Assembly (NCBI RefSeq): GCF_011046555.1
Contig: NZ_CP049246.1
Coordinates: 1,116,001 to 1,180,000, forward strand
Source of the DNA: Sphingobacterium lactis
GTDB lineage: Bacteria; Bacteroidota; Bacteroidia; Sphingobacteriales; Sphingobacteriaceae
Length of the DNA stretch: 64,000 bases
Direction of reading: 5' to 3'
Positions 51,677 to 60,514 of this stretch are shown here, piece by piece. The notes beneath the pieces are model-generated. The model was given only the letters and a program-made list of their open reading frames with translations, did no database searches and was not told where the DNA came from. The translations under genes were made by a program, and so were the position numbers. Position 1 is the stretch's first letter; each line of letters starts with the position of its first letter.

Positions 51677-53080
51677 TTAAATTTGCTCTGCTAATTCTAA
51701 TGCTCTGCGAAGGGCAGAAATTTTGTTGTTAACTTCCTGAAGCTCCTTTTCTGGATCGGAATCCAGGACAATGCCCGCACCGGCCTGGTAGTGTAGCACG
51801 TTTTGCTTGCTCAGGAAAGATCGGATCATGATGGCATGGTTGAAATCCCCATTGAAGCCCATAAATCCGATCGCTCCCGCGTAGAAGGAACGCTGCAATC
51901 CCTCGTACCGGTCGATCAGTGTGATCGCCATATGTTTTGGAGCACCAGATAGGGTTCCCGCCGGGAAAGTGTCGCCCACGACGTCAAACGGATTGGTGTT
52001 CGGTTTTAGGGTTCCCGTAACCTTAGATACCAAATGGATAACGTGTGAGTAATATTGGGCCTCTTTGTAAGATTTTACCTGAACGGCCGTACAATGCCTG
52101 CTGAGGTCATTACGCGCCAGGTCTACCAGCATCACATGCTCTGCGCTTTCCTTGGGGTCGTTCTTCAGTTCTTCGGCAATTTTCTCATCTTGCTCCATGT
52201 TTCCAGTCCTTTTGAAGGTGCCGGCAATGGGGTAGATGCTCGCCAGGTCGCTCTTGATGGTCAATTGCGCTTCTGGGGAAGATCCGAAGAGTTTAAAATC
52301 ACCATAATCAAAATAGAACAGGTAAGGGGAGGGGTTGATGGAGCGCAATGCCCGATAAACGTTAAATTCGTCACCCGCGAAGGGGGTCTGGAAGGCTCTG
52401 GATGGTACAATCTGGAAAACATCGCCACGTTGGATGTGTTCCTTCATCTTGTTGACCAACTGGCGGAAGCTTTCGTCGTCCATATTGGAGGTTTCGGCGC
52501 CTTTCACCTGAAACGTATATTCCGGGAAGTTTTTGTTCTGAATGAGGAATTGCATCCGATCCAGGTCACTTTCCTCATTTTCCAGTAGATTTTCGAAAAT
52601 ATGGAGTTGGTTCCGGAAGTGGTCGATTGCGATTACGTACTTATAAATGTGGTACTGCAGGGTCGGTATGCTGCGTTTGGGGTTGTCTTCTGCGGTTAGG
52701 GTGATATCTTCGTAGTATTCTACGGCCTCAAAGGTGAAATAGCCGAACAATCCACTCGTAATGACATTGACCGCGTCGACTTTATCAGCGGTAAAGTTCT
52801 TGCGGAAGTTGGATACCTCTTCGCGGAGGTTGATGCCTTCGGCAGGTTTGCTGATTTTTGCTTGATTCGGCAAGTTAATGCTCAATCCTTCATTTTCCAG
52901 GACGATCCCTGCAATGGGTTGACAACAGATGTAACTGATGTTGTTATCCCTGCTTTGGTACTCCGAACTCTCCAAAAGTAGGCTGTTGGGGAAAGTGTCC
53001 CGAAGCCTAAGGTAGATGCTGACCGGGGTTGTCGTATCGGCCAGGATCTGTTTATGGTTCGTCTTGAAATTATAACTCAT
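51677..53080 (-). CDS. trpE: Anthranilate synthase component I
   Basis: TrpE converts chorismate to anthranilate with ammonia from TrpG. The N-terminal part has the Trp-feedback motif LLLESSEY. The C-terminal chorismate-binding domain shows 'QIVPSRAF', 'FGSSPEAQLTI', 'PIAGTFKRTGN', 'DLARNDLSRHC' and 'GTLSGAPKHMA'. The 467-residue length is normal. It is the first structural gene of trpEGC and lies behind a leader peptide and attenuator. Confidence 0.97.
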   Translation of the reverse strand: MSYNFKTNHKQILADTTTPVSIYLRLRDTFPNSLLLESSEYQSRDNNISYICCQPIAGIVLENEGLSINLPNQAKISKPAEGINLREEVSNFRKNFTADKVDAVNVITSGLFGYFTFEAVEYYEDITLTAEDNPKRSIPTLQYHIYKYVIAIDHFRNQLHIFENLLENEESDLDRMQFLIQNKNFPEYTFQVKGAETSNMDDESFRQLVNKMKEHIQRGDVFQIVPSRAFQTPFAGDEFNVYRALRSINPSPYLFYFDYGDFKLFGSSPEAQLTIKSDLASIYPIAGTFKRTGNMEQDEKIAEELKNDPKESAEHVMLVDLARNDLSRHCTAVQVKSYKEAQYYSHVIHLVSKVTGTLKPNTNPFDVVGDTFPAGTLSGAPKHMAITLIDRYEGLQRSFYAGAIGFMGFNGDFNHAIMIRSFLSKQNVLHYQAGAGIVLDSDPEKELQEVNNKISALRRALELAEQI

Positions 53081-53106
53081 ATATGTCGTTTAAAATTGTT
53101 TAAAAA

Positions 53107-53197
53107 TAAAAAAAGCCCGACGTGTTCGTCGGGCTACCATTCAGTGGTTTTGGTTGATTATGAAAAATTTTTATCTAAAATATACCACCCTCCCGAC
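53107..53197 (-). promoter_or_regulatory. trp transcription attenuator (antiterminator/terminator RNA)
   Basis: On the minus strand the terminator stem is AGCCCGACG/CGTCGGGCT (arms at 53135-53127 and 53122-53114) with a U7 tract. Directly after the leader stop codon, GTCGGGAGGGTGGT (53197-53184) can pair with the first terminator arm (CCCGAC) and with ACCAC (53148-53144). A ribosome stalled at the Trp codons leaves this segment free, giving antitermination; a ribosome at the stop codon covers it, giving termination. This is the classical attenuation logic. Confidence 0.85.
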
Positions 53198-53248
53198 TTA
53201 TTTAGTCAGAAGCCACCAACGGTTAGTATATTGATTTGTTGTCGTCAT
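53198..53248 (-). CDS. trpL: trp leader peptide with tandem Trp codons
   Basis: The 16-residue frame MTTTNQYTNRWWLLTK contains two adjacent TGG codons and ends in TAA right before the pairing segment of the attenuator. Trp is rare, so WW in a leader frame placed before a terminator and trpE is strong evidence. The putative promoter -7 element (53256-53263) is so close that the mRNA would begin within a few bases of the AUG, implying near-leaderless translation (inference). Confidence 0.85.
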   Translation of the reverse strand: MTTTNQYTNRWWLLTK

Positions 53249-53255
53249 AATATGA

Positions 53256-53285
53256 CAAAATTAATAGAAAAATTGAATATTCAAA
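53256..53285 (-). promoter_or_regulatory. Putative trp promoter
   Basis: The minus strand reads TTTG (53285-53282), 18 bases, then TAATTTTG (53263-53256), which matches TAnnTTTG. The spacing is one or two bases short of the usual 19-21. It lies in the 75-bp gap between the trmD stop and the leader start. Confidence 0.5.
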
Positions 53286-53322
53286 TTTAATTTGTGAAAA
53301 AAGCAATGATTCAAGAGGTTCA

Positions 53323-54006
53323 TTAGTCATTTAACAAATCCGGCCGGCGGGCTTTCGTCCGCTCAAGCTGCTGTTCGTGGCGCCACGCGGTGATCTTTGC
53401 TTCATGTCCGCTCAGGAGAATATCGGGAACCTTGTGTCCCTTCCAATCCACCGGTCTGGTATAGATGGGTGCATCCAGCAAGCCGTCCTGAAAGGAGTCG
53501 CTCAGGGCGGACGTTTCATCCGATAGGACACCTGGAATTAGCCGGACCACGGCGTCCACCAGGATAGCAGCCGGTAGCTCTCCGCCCGACAGCACGTAGT
53601 CTCCCACTGAAATCTCCTTCGTGACGTAAATGTCACGGATGCGCTGGTCTATCCCCTTATAATGCCCGCAGAGAATGATGACGTTTTTTGCCGAAATCAT
53701 CCCATTTGCAATTTCCTGGTTGAGGGTCTGACCGTCTGGTGTCATATAAATGATCTCCTCATAGGTTCGCTCAGCCTGCAGGTGCTCGATGCACGCCGCA
53801 AAAGGAGCAATCTGCATCACCATGCCCGATCCACCGCCATAAGGGTAGTCATCCACTGATTTTTGTTTGTTGCTGGAATAATCACGCAAGTTGTGTACAT
53901 GGATCTCACAGAGCCCTTTTTTCTGTGCCCTTTGTAAAATTGAATGGGCAAAGGGGCTATCCAATAACTGAGGAAGTACGGTAATGATATCGAAACGCAT
54001 ATGCAA
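53323..54006 (-). CDS. trmD: tRNA (guanine-N1)-methyltransferase
   Basis: TrmD makes m1G37 in tRNA with AdoMet. The SPOUT knot motifs are present: [23 protein letters not shown], and '[30 protein letters not shown]'-type sequence in the knot (positions ~130-160). The C-terminal '[19 protein letters not shown]' completes the family pattern. The length of 227 residues is normal. It is not beside rpsP/rimM/rplS here, the usual arrangement in many bacteria. Confidence 0.97.
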   Translation of the reverse strand: MHMRFDIITVLPQLLDSPFAHSILQRAQKKGLCEIHVHNLRDYSSNKQKSVDDYPYGGGSGMVMQIAPFAACIEHLQAERTYEEIIYMTPDGQTLNQEIANGMISAKNVIILCGHYKGIDQRIRDIYVTKEISVGDYVLSGGELPAAILVDAVVRLIPGVLSDETSALSDSFQDGLLDAPIYTRPVDWKGHKVPDILLSGHEAKITAWRHEQQLERTKARRPDLLND

Positions 54007-54296
54007 AGGTATCTGATTTTTTAGAATTCGGTGAAATAAATAAAAGTCTGGAAATGTGATTAATTATTACTTAGATATTGGTTGTGTTTGTAACCATATA
54101 AACAACATTCCATTTGCGTGTTTAATTATAACATTTCGTTTTTATGCTGTTTTGTTCTTTAAAATTAATAGTTCTAATTATTGATTCTTCTTCTCAAGTT
54201 TAAGCTAATGTTAAACCAATGTTAATTATAAATGATTTTATTATAAGTTATCAAATTAATATAATTTCAATATATCACTAATATTTTTGCATTTTT

Positions 54297-54328
54297 TTTG
54301 TAACAAATGCATCATAATTATAGATTTG
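54297..54328 (+). promoter_or_regulatory. Promoter of the first SusC locus
   Basis: TTTG (54297-54300), exactly 20 bases, then TAGATTTG (54321-54328): a full Bacteroidota sigma-ABfr-type promoter. It lies ~70 bp upstream of the ATG. The rest of the 393-bp gap 54007-54399 is very AT-rich, and I see no gene in it. Confidence 0.75.
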
Positions 54329-54399
54329 GAAACGGTTTAACAATTATTAACACATTAGCCAGAGTAAAAACCAATATTTATTAACTAAAAACAACAAAC

Positions 54400-57300
54400 A
54401 TGAAACAAAAATTACTCAGCATGTTTTTGCTGTTAGCTATGCTTGTAGGTGTAGCTTACGCGCAAAACCGTCAGATTAGGGGTAAAGTGACTTCATCAAC
54501 TGATGGCTCTGCTATTGCAGGAGCTTCAGTGTTATTGAAAGGCACTAATCAGGGGACTCAAACTGATGGTGACGGAAATTATCTCATTACAGCTTCTTCC
54601 GGAGCTACACTTGAATTTCGATTTATCGGGTTTGAGAGCCAAACAGTACAAGTTGGTTCGCAGTCGATCTACAATGTGACTTTGATTAACAATGAGAACA
54701 CATTGGATGAGGTAGTGGTAACCGGTGCAGGTTTGACAGCTTCGAAAAGAGCATTAGGGGCAGCTCAAACGACCATTAAGTCAGAAGATTTACAAAAAGG
54801 AAGACCAACCAACGTGGTGACTGGTTTAACCGGTAAAGTCGCTGGTTTGACAGTTCAAGGGGTTGGATCAGGTGTGAATCCTAACTATCGCGTAATGCTT
54901 CGTGGTATGCGTTCGTTAACTGGAAATAACGAGGCATTGATCGTAATTGACAACGTAATTTCACCTTCATCCATGTTGAGCAATTTAAATGCTGATGATG
55001 TTGAGGATATTACAGTTCTTAATGGGGCAAATGCTGCGGCGCTATATGGTTCTCAAGCATCGAATGGAGCTTTGGTCATCAAAACTAAAAGAGGTCCAAC
55101 ATCTTCAGGGATGGAAGTGGTACTTGATCACACTACTAATTTTGAAGAGGTAGTATTCCTTCCTAAGGTTCAGCAAAGATTCGGTTCTGGTGCAGATGCG
55201 CATATCCAAGTGTATACGCCTTATGAAAACCAGCAATATGGACCAGCTTTTGACGGCTCAATGTTACAAATTGGTAAGCCTCTTGAGGATGGATCCATTC
55301 AAACAGTACCTTTCTCTTGGTCAGGTGATAAAGATAAATTCTGGCAGACTGGTATCACCAATATGACAAATTTGTCTGTAGGAAACAGAACAGAAGCTAG
55401 CTCTTTTAGATTCTCAGGTCAATATTTAAGATCTACTGGTACTGTTCCTTTCGATAAATATAATAGAGCAACCGCTCGTGTCAATGGTCAAAGAAAGTTA
55501 AACGACCAATTTGAAGTATTATATAATGCTTATTACGCTCAAAATAGATATAATCAAACAAGTGTTAATGGCGGAATTTATGATGCGGTATTGCAATCTC
55601 CTGGACAGATTCCGATCTTAAATTATAAGGATTGGAAAAATGATCCTTTTTCTGATCCAAGCGGATATTACAATGCATACTATCAAAACCCATACTTCTT
55701 AGCAGAGAACAATCGTCAGCATACGAGAAATGATTATTTCTCTGGAGTTGTTGAATTGAATTTCAGACCGTTGACGTGGTTGGATTTTATGGGTCGTGTA
55801 GGTATGACCACACAAAATGCATCTTACAAAAATACAACTGGGGTTTACAAGTTCAGTGATTATGCGAAACCTCAAGGTTCTTATAAAGGAACGGATATTT
55901 TAGGTGGAGTTACGGATGGCTTCAGCTACAATACGCGCATTGTCTCTGACTTTGTTGGGCATGCTGGGAAAACATATGGTGATTTTAAGGTAGATTTTAC
56001 AGCATTATTTCAATATGTTCAAAATCAATATTCGGGCATGTCAGCTGGAGTTAGTGGTTTAGTTGTACCTGAAATCTATAATTTAGGTAACTCCTTGAAC
56101 AACCCTTCTGCTAGTCAAGCTTCTTATATGTCAAGGTTATTTGGTTTAACAGGAAAACTTGATGTTGCCTATAAAAATTATCTCTTCTTAACCGTTACTG
56201 GAAGAAATGATTGGGTTTCGATCCTCGATCCAGCAAATCGATCGTTCTTCTATCCATCAGCATCTTTGTCTTTTGTGGCTTCGGATGCAATCGATGCATT
56301 GAAAGATTGGGAACCTTTAAATTATTTGAAACTTAGAGGAAGTTGGTCAAAAGTGGGACAGGTGAATTTAGGTTCTTCAACAAACTTTGGCGCATATTCG
56401 TTATTGCCAACATTCAGCCAAGGATCTGGTTATCCTCATAACGGAGTGGGTGGACACACCATCTCAAACCGTGTAGTGCAAGCTGGTTTAAAACCTGAGA
56501 TGACAAGAACAATTGAGTTTGGTATTGAGTCTGCTTGGTGGAATAGCAGAATTTTAGCTGATATTACCTATTTCAATAATAGAACAACTGACAATACCGT
56601 GCCAACAGGGATTTCTTGGGCAACAGGTTACAGTTCTTACTTAGTGAATGCTGGAACAACTACTGGTAAGGGTATCGAATCCAGATTAAATGTCATTCCT
56701 GTCAGAACTGAAGATTGGGAGTTGAGCTTAGGTGGTAACTTTACTTATATTGACAACCGTGTAGAATCTATTTCATCAGATCTAGATATCCTAAACTTAG
56801 GTGCTTATGCATCTGGAGCCGGATCATATGCTGTTGCGGGTGAAAAATTCCCAATTATTATGGGTAAAGGTTACAAGCGTGATGATCAAGGTAGAATCAT
56901 TGTAGATCGTATTACCGGTTATCCATCAGCAACTGAAAGTAATATTAATTTCGGTCCTGCACTTCCTACACATACCTTAGGTTTGAACTTTACAGTTAGT
57001 TATAAAGATTTATCCTTTTATACAAGTGCGGAATACCGTACAGGTAACTATATCTATAATGCAGGTGCTGGGTCATTTGATTTCTCCGGTTCAGGTATTA
57101 ATACTGTTGCGTACGATCGTGAACGTTTTATCATTCCTAATTCTTCTTATTGGGATGAGGCTACTAATTCCTATGTTGCCAACACAAGCGTAACGGTTTA
57201 TGACGGGGGAGCCAACTATTGGTCCATGGCCAACCCAAGAACAGGAATCCATGAAACTTACGTAACATCAGCGGCATTCTGGAAGATTCGTGAGATGTCT

Positions 57301-57534
57301 CTATCCTACAATTTGCCTAAATCTCTTTTAGCTGGACAGAAAGTTTTGAAGGCAGCTAAAATCAGTGCTCAAGGTAGAAACCTTTTCTTATGGACGCCAA
57401 AAACGAATGTTTATACAGATCCAGAATATTCTGATGGAAACGGTAATTCAAATGGTAATGCGATTGGTTTGACTAACTTGAATCAAACGCCACCATCTCG
57501 TTACATTGGTTTCACACTCTCATTAACACTTTAA
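54400..57534 (+). CDS. SusC/RagA-family TonB-linked outer-membrane protein
   Basis: A 1044-residue nutrient transporter. The signal peptide ends at VAYAQ. A CarboxypepD_reg-like domain follows (RQIRGKVTSSTDGSAIAGAS). The plug begins near EVVVTGAGLTASKRALGAAQ and contains the SusC signature 'VIDNVI...NLNADDVEDITVLNGANAAALYGSQASNGALVI' (residues ~185-230). The barrel ends in GFTLSLTL. With the SusD and DUF1735 genes it forms a complete uptake locus for an unknown glycan or peptide. Codons are AT-rich (many AGA, TTA, AAT) compared with the second locus. Confidence 0.95.
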   Translation: MKQKLLSMFLLLAMLVGVAYAQNRQIRGKVTSSTDGSAIAGASVLLKGTNQGTQTDGDGNYLITASSGATLEFRFIGFESQTVQVGSQSIYNVTLINNENTLDEVVVTGAGLTASKRALGAAQTTIKSEDLQKGRPTNVVTGLTGKVAGLTVQGVGSGVNPNYRVMLRGMRSLTGNNEALIVIDNVISPSSMLSNLNADDVEDITVLNGANAAALYGSQASNGALVIKTKRGPTSSGMEVVLDHTTNFEEVVFLPKVQQRFGSGADAHIQVYTPYENQQYGPAFDGSMLQIGKPLEDGSIQTVPFSWSGDKDKFWQTGITNMTNLSVGNRTEASSFRFSGQYLRSTGTVPFDKYNRATARVNGQRKLNDQFEVLYNAYYAQNRYNQTSVNGGIYDAVLQSPGQIPILNYKDWKNDPFSDPSGYYNAYYQNPYFLAENNRQHTRNDYFSGVVELNFRPLTWLDFMGRVGMTTQNASYKNTTGVYKFSDYAKPQGSYKGTDILGGVTDGFSYNTRIVSDFVGHAGKTYGDFKVDFTALFQYVQNQYSGMSAGVSGLVVPEIYNLGNSLNNPSASQASYMSRLFGLTGKLDVAYKNYLFLTVTGRNDWVSILDPANRSFFYPSASLSFVASDAIDALKDWEPLNYLKLRGSWSKVGQVNLGSSTNFGAYSLLPTFSQGSGYPHNGVGGHTISNRVVQAGLKPEMTRTIEFGIESAWWNSRILADITYFNNRTTDNTVPTGISWATGYSSYLVNAGTTTGKGIESRLNVIPVRTEDWELSLGGNFTYIDNRVESISSDLDILNLGAYASGAGSYAVAGEKFPIIMGKGYKRDDQGRIIVDRITGYPSATESNINFGPALPTHTLGLNFTVSYKDLSFYTSAEYRTGNYIYNAGAGSFDFSGSGINTVAYDRERFIIPNSSYWDEATNSYVANTSVTVYDGGANYWSMANPRTGIHETYVTSAAFWKIREMSLSYNLPKSLLAGQKVLKAAKISAQGRNLFLWTPKTNVYTDPEYSDGNGNSNGNAIGLTNLNQTPPSRYIGFTLSLTL

Positions 57535-57545
57535 GCTATCAAATC

Positions 57546-59120
57546 ATGAAAATTAATAAAACAAAATATTTATCACTTGCTCTAGTTGGCGCCATGTTTC
57601 TTGGTTCCTGTAATAAAGCGCTTGATATAAACGATAACCCAAATAGTCCAACGGAGTCTACACCGGCCTTAGTGATGCCGCAGGCTCTGGTAGCTACGGC
57701 TAACTCCATGCTCACTTATCATATCTATGGTTCCAATCTTGTTGGTTACCGAGCCAATGCTGGTGGATATAGTGGCTGGGGTACATTGTTAAATTACGAT
57801 TTTACCAATGCAGATTATTCCGGCCTTTGGTCAACAACATATGATATTCTCACAGATTTTGATTATGTCGTTAATAAAACCAAGGAAGATCAGGCAAACC
57901 AAGATTATTATTTCGCATCATTGGTTCTAAAAGCTTATAATTTCTCCTTATTGGTTGATACCTATAACGATGTTCCATACTCGGAAGCGTTAAAAGGAAA
58001 TGAAATCTTGAACCCTAAATATGATAAAGCACAAGATATTTATATAGATCTAGCTAAGAATTTGGATTTAGCCATCAACTATTTTAAGACGGCAAGTACT
58101 TCATCTTCTTTCAAAAGTTCTGATGTTTTATTCAAGGGTACTTCAGCTTCATGGGCGAAGTTTGCCAATACCTTGAAATTACGCTTGGTACTAAAAGGAC
58201 AGGGTAAAGTTAATTTTGCTAACGCCACAATTGATGCTTCTATAGGGGTCTTGGATAATGATGCTATCGTTAATCCTGGTTTCTCTAAACAAGATGGAAA
58301 ACAAAATCCTTGGTGGGGCAATTACGCATATAATGCTGCTGGAACGAACGTAACAGGAAACGCCCATATTCCTACACCTTACCTTATGGCTTTCTATAAC
58401 GGCACTAAATTGGATGACGAAGAACGCGCCAATTTGATTTTTGTCAATGGTGTAACAACTAATGTAAATCAATTGGGATATGAAAATAACCCGCCAACTG
58501 GTTATTTGCCTTCTGCCTGGTTAACTAAGCCGGAAACTGGAACTTTGAGTGCGACAAATTACCGTGGGTATGGTGCTGTAAAAGGACCCAAAGCTGGGCA
58601 ACCAATCATGTTAGCTTCTGAAGCATCCTTCCTAGCAGCTGAAGCGGTTCTAAAAGGGTTGTTGTCAGGGGATGCGGAAGCATACTTCAAAAAAGGTGTA
58701 AAGCAATCCTACGAATATTTACGTAAGGATGAATCAGATAAAGTGATTGCTGGAACCGATGCAGAGGCTTTTTATGTTGATTATGTTGCTAAAAACGCAG
58801 GGTCTAAATTGGCCAATTTTTCACTAAATAGTTCGAACGAAGAAAAGCTTGAAGCAATTATCACGCAGAAGTACATTGCTTTCAATGCTTTGTTTGGACA
58901 TGAAGCATGGAATGAGTACAGAAGAACAGGTTATCCAAAGGTAACAGGTTCCAACTCTGAGGCTAATAGAAATAATACTTTTGCTTCATCAAAGTCTGTT
59001 GCAACTACTACGGATAAACTTCCTACTCGAATTCTTTACCCATTGAGTGAGTATACATATAATGTGGCTAATGTGCCAGAAGTAGATAAGTTTAAGTCAA
59101 AAATATTTTGGGCTAAATAA
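57546..59120 (+). CDS. SusD/RagB-family nutrient-binding lipoprotein
   Basis: The lipobox FLGSC lies at residues ~19-23. 'ALDINDNPNSPTES' and the following helices fit the SusD-like TPR fold (YDILTDFDYVVNKTKEDQAN, 'LLVDTYNDVPYSEALKG', 'YDKAQDIYIDLAKNLD'), and the C-terminal region 'PTRILYPLSEYTYN' is typical. The 524-residue protein caps its SusC partner, 11 bp upstream, on the outer surface. The ligand is unknown. Confidence 0.94.
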   Translation: MKINKTKYLSLALVGAMFLGSCNKALDINDNPNSPTESTPALVMPQALVATANSMLTYHIYGSNLVGYRANAGGYSGWGTLLNYDFTNADYSGLWSTTYDILTDFDYVVNKTKEDQANQDYYFASLVLKAYNFSLLVDTYNDVPYSEALKGNEILNPKYDKAQDIYIDLAKNLDLAINYFKTASTSSSFKSSDVLFKGTSASWAKFANTLKLRLVLKGQGKVNFANATIDASIGVLDNDAIVNPGFSKQDGKQNPWWGNYAYNAAGTNVTGNAHIPTPYLMAFYNGTKLDDEERANLIFVNGVTTNVNQLGYENNPPTGYLPSAWLTKPETGTLSATNYRGYGAVKGPKAGQPIMLASEASFLAAEAVLKGLLSGDAEAYFKKGVKQSYEYLRKDESDKVIAGTDAEAFYVDYVAKNAGSKLANFSLNSSNEEKLEAIITQKYIAFNALFGHEAWNEYRRTGYPKVTGSNSEANRNNTFASSKSVATTTDKLPTRILYPLSEYTYNVANVPEVDKFKSKIFWAK

Positions 59121-59131
59121 TTAGAAAAGAC

Positions 59132-59992
59132 ATGAAAAATATTATAAAATTTATTCTTGCATTTGCAATCACACTCAATTTGTCCTCATGTCTAAAGGAC
59201 AAAGATTTGATCGGTCCAGATGCAGATGGGGCGATCAGCAATATTATCGAATTTGGAAATGTGTCGGCACCCACAACTGGTGTAACAAGTACTATTCCTG
59301 GTTATTCATTGGCCTTCGATATTGCTCCAACGGGAACATTGGAATTGAAGGTGCAGAGCGTAGGTGCTGAAAAGGCAACTGAGGACATTAAAGTTGCCGT
59401 TGCGCTGAACAATAGTCTGTTGGCGAAATTCAATGAAGAAAATGAAGAGCATTACGAACCGCTTCCTTCTTCGCAATATGCTTTAGGTTCAATGGAAGCC
59501 ACAATTAAAAAGGGTGAAAGAACTGCGATTATTCCAATTGCTTTAAAACCAGATCAGTTTACATTTGACAAGCCATATGCTTTGGGATTTACAATTACAT
59601 CCAGCTCAGCAGGTCAGATTTCAGCTAATTTTAGTAATATCGTAATTAATATCGGCGCAAAAAATCCGTACGATGGAACGTATGATTATTCAACATCAGC
59701 AAATACTTCCCTTGCACCGAATAAAAAATCAACTGTAAAATTGGTTACCGTTGGTCCAAATCGTGTGAAACTATCTCCTGGTTTATTGGCATCTTACTCT
59801 AATGAGGTGTTCTATAATGTAGACCCGGCAACAATGGCGGTTACTGTAGAATGTCCTTCCTTGGGAGTTCAAACCCCTCAGGATACACGAAGTAAATACG
59901 ATCCTGCAACAAAAACACTTACAGTGTTTTGGAAACAGGGTAATGGTGGAAGAACGTTTGAAGAAACATTCGTCTACATAGGTCCTAGATAA
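59132..59992 (+). CDS. DUF1735 domain-containing lipoprotein
   Basis: The lipobox NLSSC near residue 20 is followed by DUF1735-like sequence (~40-150: LAFDIAPTGTLELKVQSVGA, VALNNSLLAKFNEENEEHYE, LPSSQYAL, KKGERTAIIPIAL) and a C-terminal beta domain (NPYDGTYDYSTS). Such proteins accompany SusCD pairs as surface glycan-binding accessories. It is 11 bp from the SusD gene. A terminator follows, so the operon has three genes and no enzyme. Confidence 0.88.
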   Translation: MKNIIKFILAFAITLNLSSCLKDKDLIGPDADGAISNIIEFGNVSAPTTGVTSTIPGYSLAFDIAPTGTLELKVQSVGAEKATEDIKVAVALNNSLLAKFNEENEEHYEPLPSSQYALGSMEATIKKGERTAIIPIALKPDQFTFDKPYALGFTITSSSAGQISANFSNIVINIGAKNPYDGTYDYSTSANTSLAPNKKSTVKLVTVGPNRVKLSPGLLASYSNEVFYNVDPATMAVTVECPSLGVQTPQDTRSKYDPATKTLTVFWKQGNGGRTFEETFVYIGPR

Positions 59993-60007
59993 AATACATA
60001 ACAATGG

Positions 60008-60043
60008 AAAAAGGGTTAGTAAAATTTTTACTAACCCTTTTTT
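60008..60043 (+). terminator. Terminator of the first SusCD operon
   Basis: The stem AAAAAGGGTTAGTAAAA pairs with TTTTACTAACCCTTTTTT around a one- to two-base loop, with a T6 tract. It lies 15 bp after the DUF1735 stop codon. Confidence 0.88.
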
Positions 60044-60422
60044 ATTTCAGGAAAAATTCAAAGCACTTGGATATCTCGATCAATCTTATTGCAAAACTAG
60101 ATATATAAGCTCGCATTGATTTAAGAAACCTTAAGCATCAAATATGTTAATATGGTATTTTCAAAATGATTTGTTACAATTCCCAACAATTTTTTAATAA
60201 ATTTCCAGAATTAACCCACGCTTTACAGTGGTTTAATATTCCCATAATCCTAAAACCATCCCGCCAGCACCGCATAAAGCACCCCATTTGTGTATCAAAA
60301 AACGACAATTCCTTATTAAAATAAGTCAAGTTATCAACGAATACCCATATTTATTGATAAATAGTTATTAATTCAGTTTATATGGTCATAAATTGTTAAA
60401 AATTAAACTTAATCATATTTTA

Positions 60423-60454
60423 TTTGCTGAATATTTAATCAAAAACTATATTTG
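60423..60454 (+). promoter_or_regulatory. Promoter of the second SusC locus
   Basis: TTTG (60423-60426), 20 bases, then TATATTTG (60447-60454), the same layout as the first locus promoter. The remaining gap 60044-60422 is AT-rich, with no gene seen. An intact promoter in front of a susC with a nonsense codon suggests recent damage. Confidence 0.75.
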
Positions 60455-60514
60455 GTAATTGTTTAACAAATTTTAACGGTTCAAAGCCTAATTTATTTTA
60501 ATTAACTAACATTT

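Noticed and set aside
53081..53322. T-box riboswitch upstream of trpE
   Set aside because: No T-box sequence or specifier stem is seen, whereas a leader peptide with WW explains the region.
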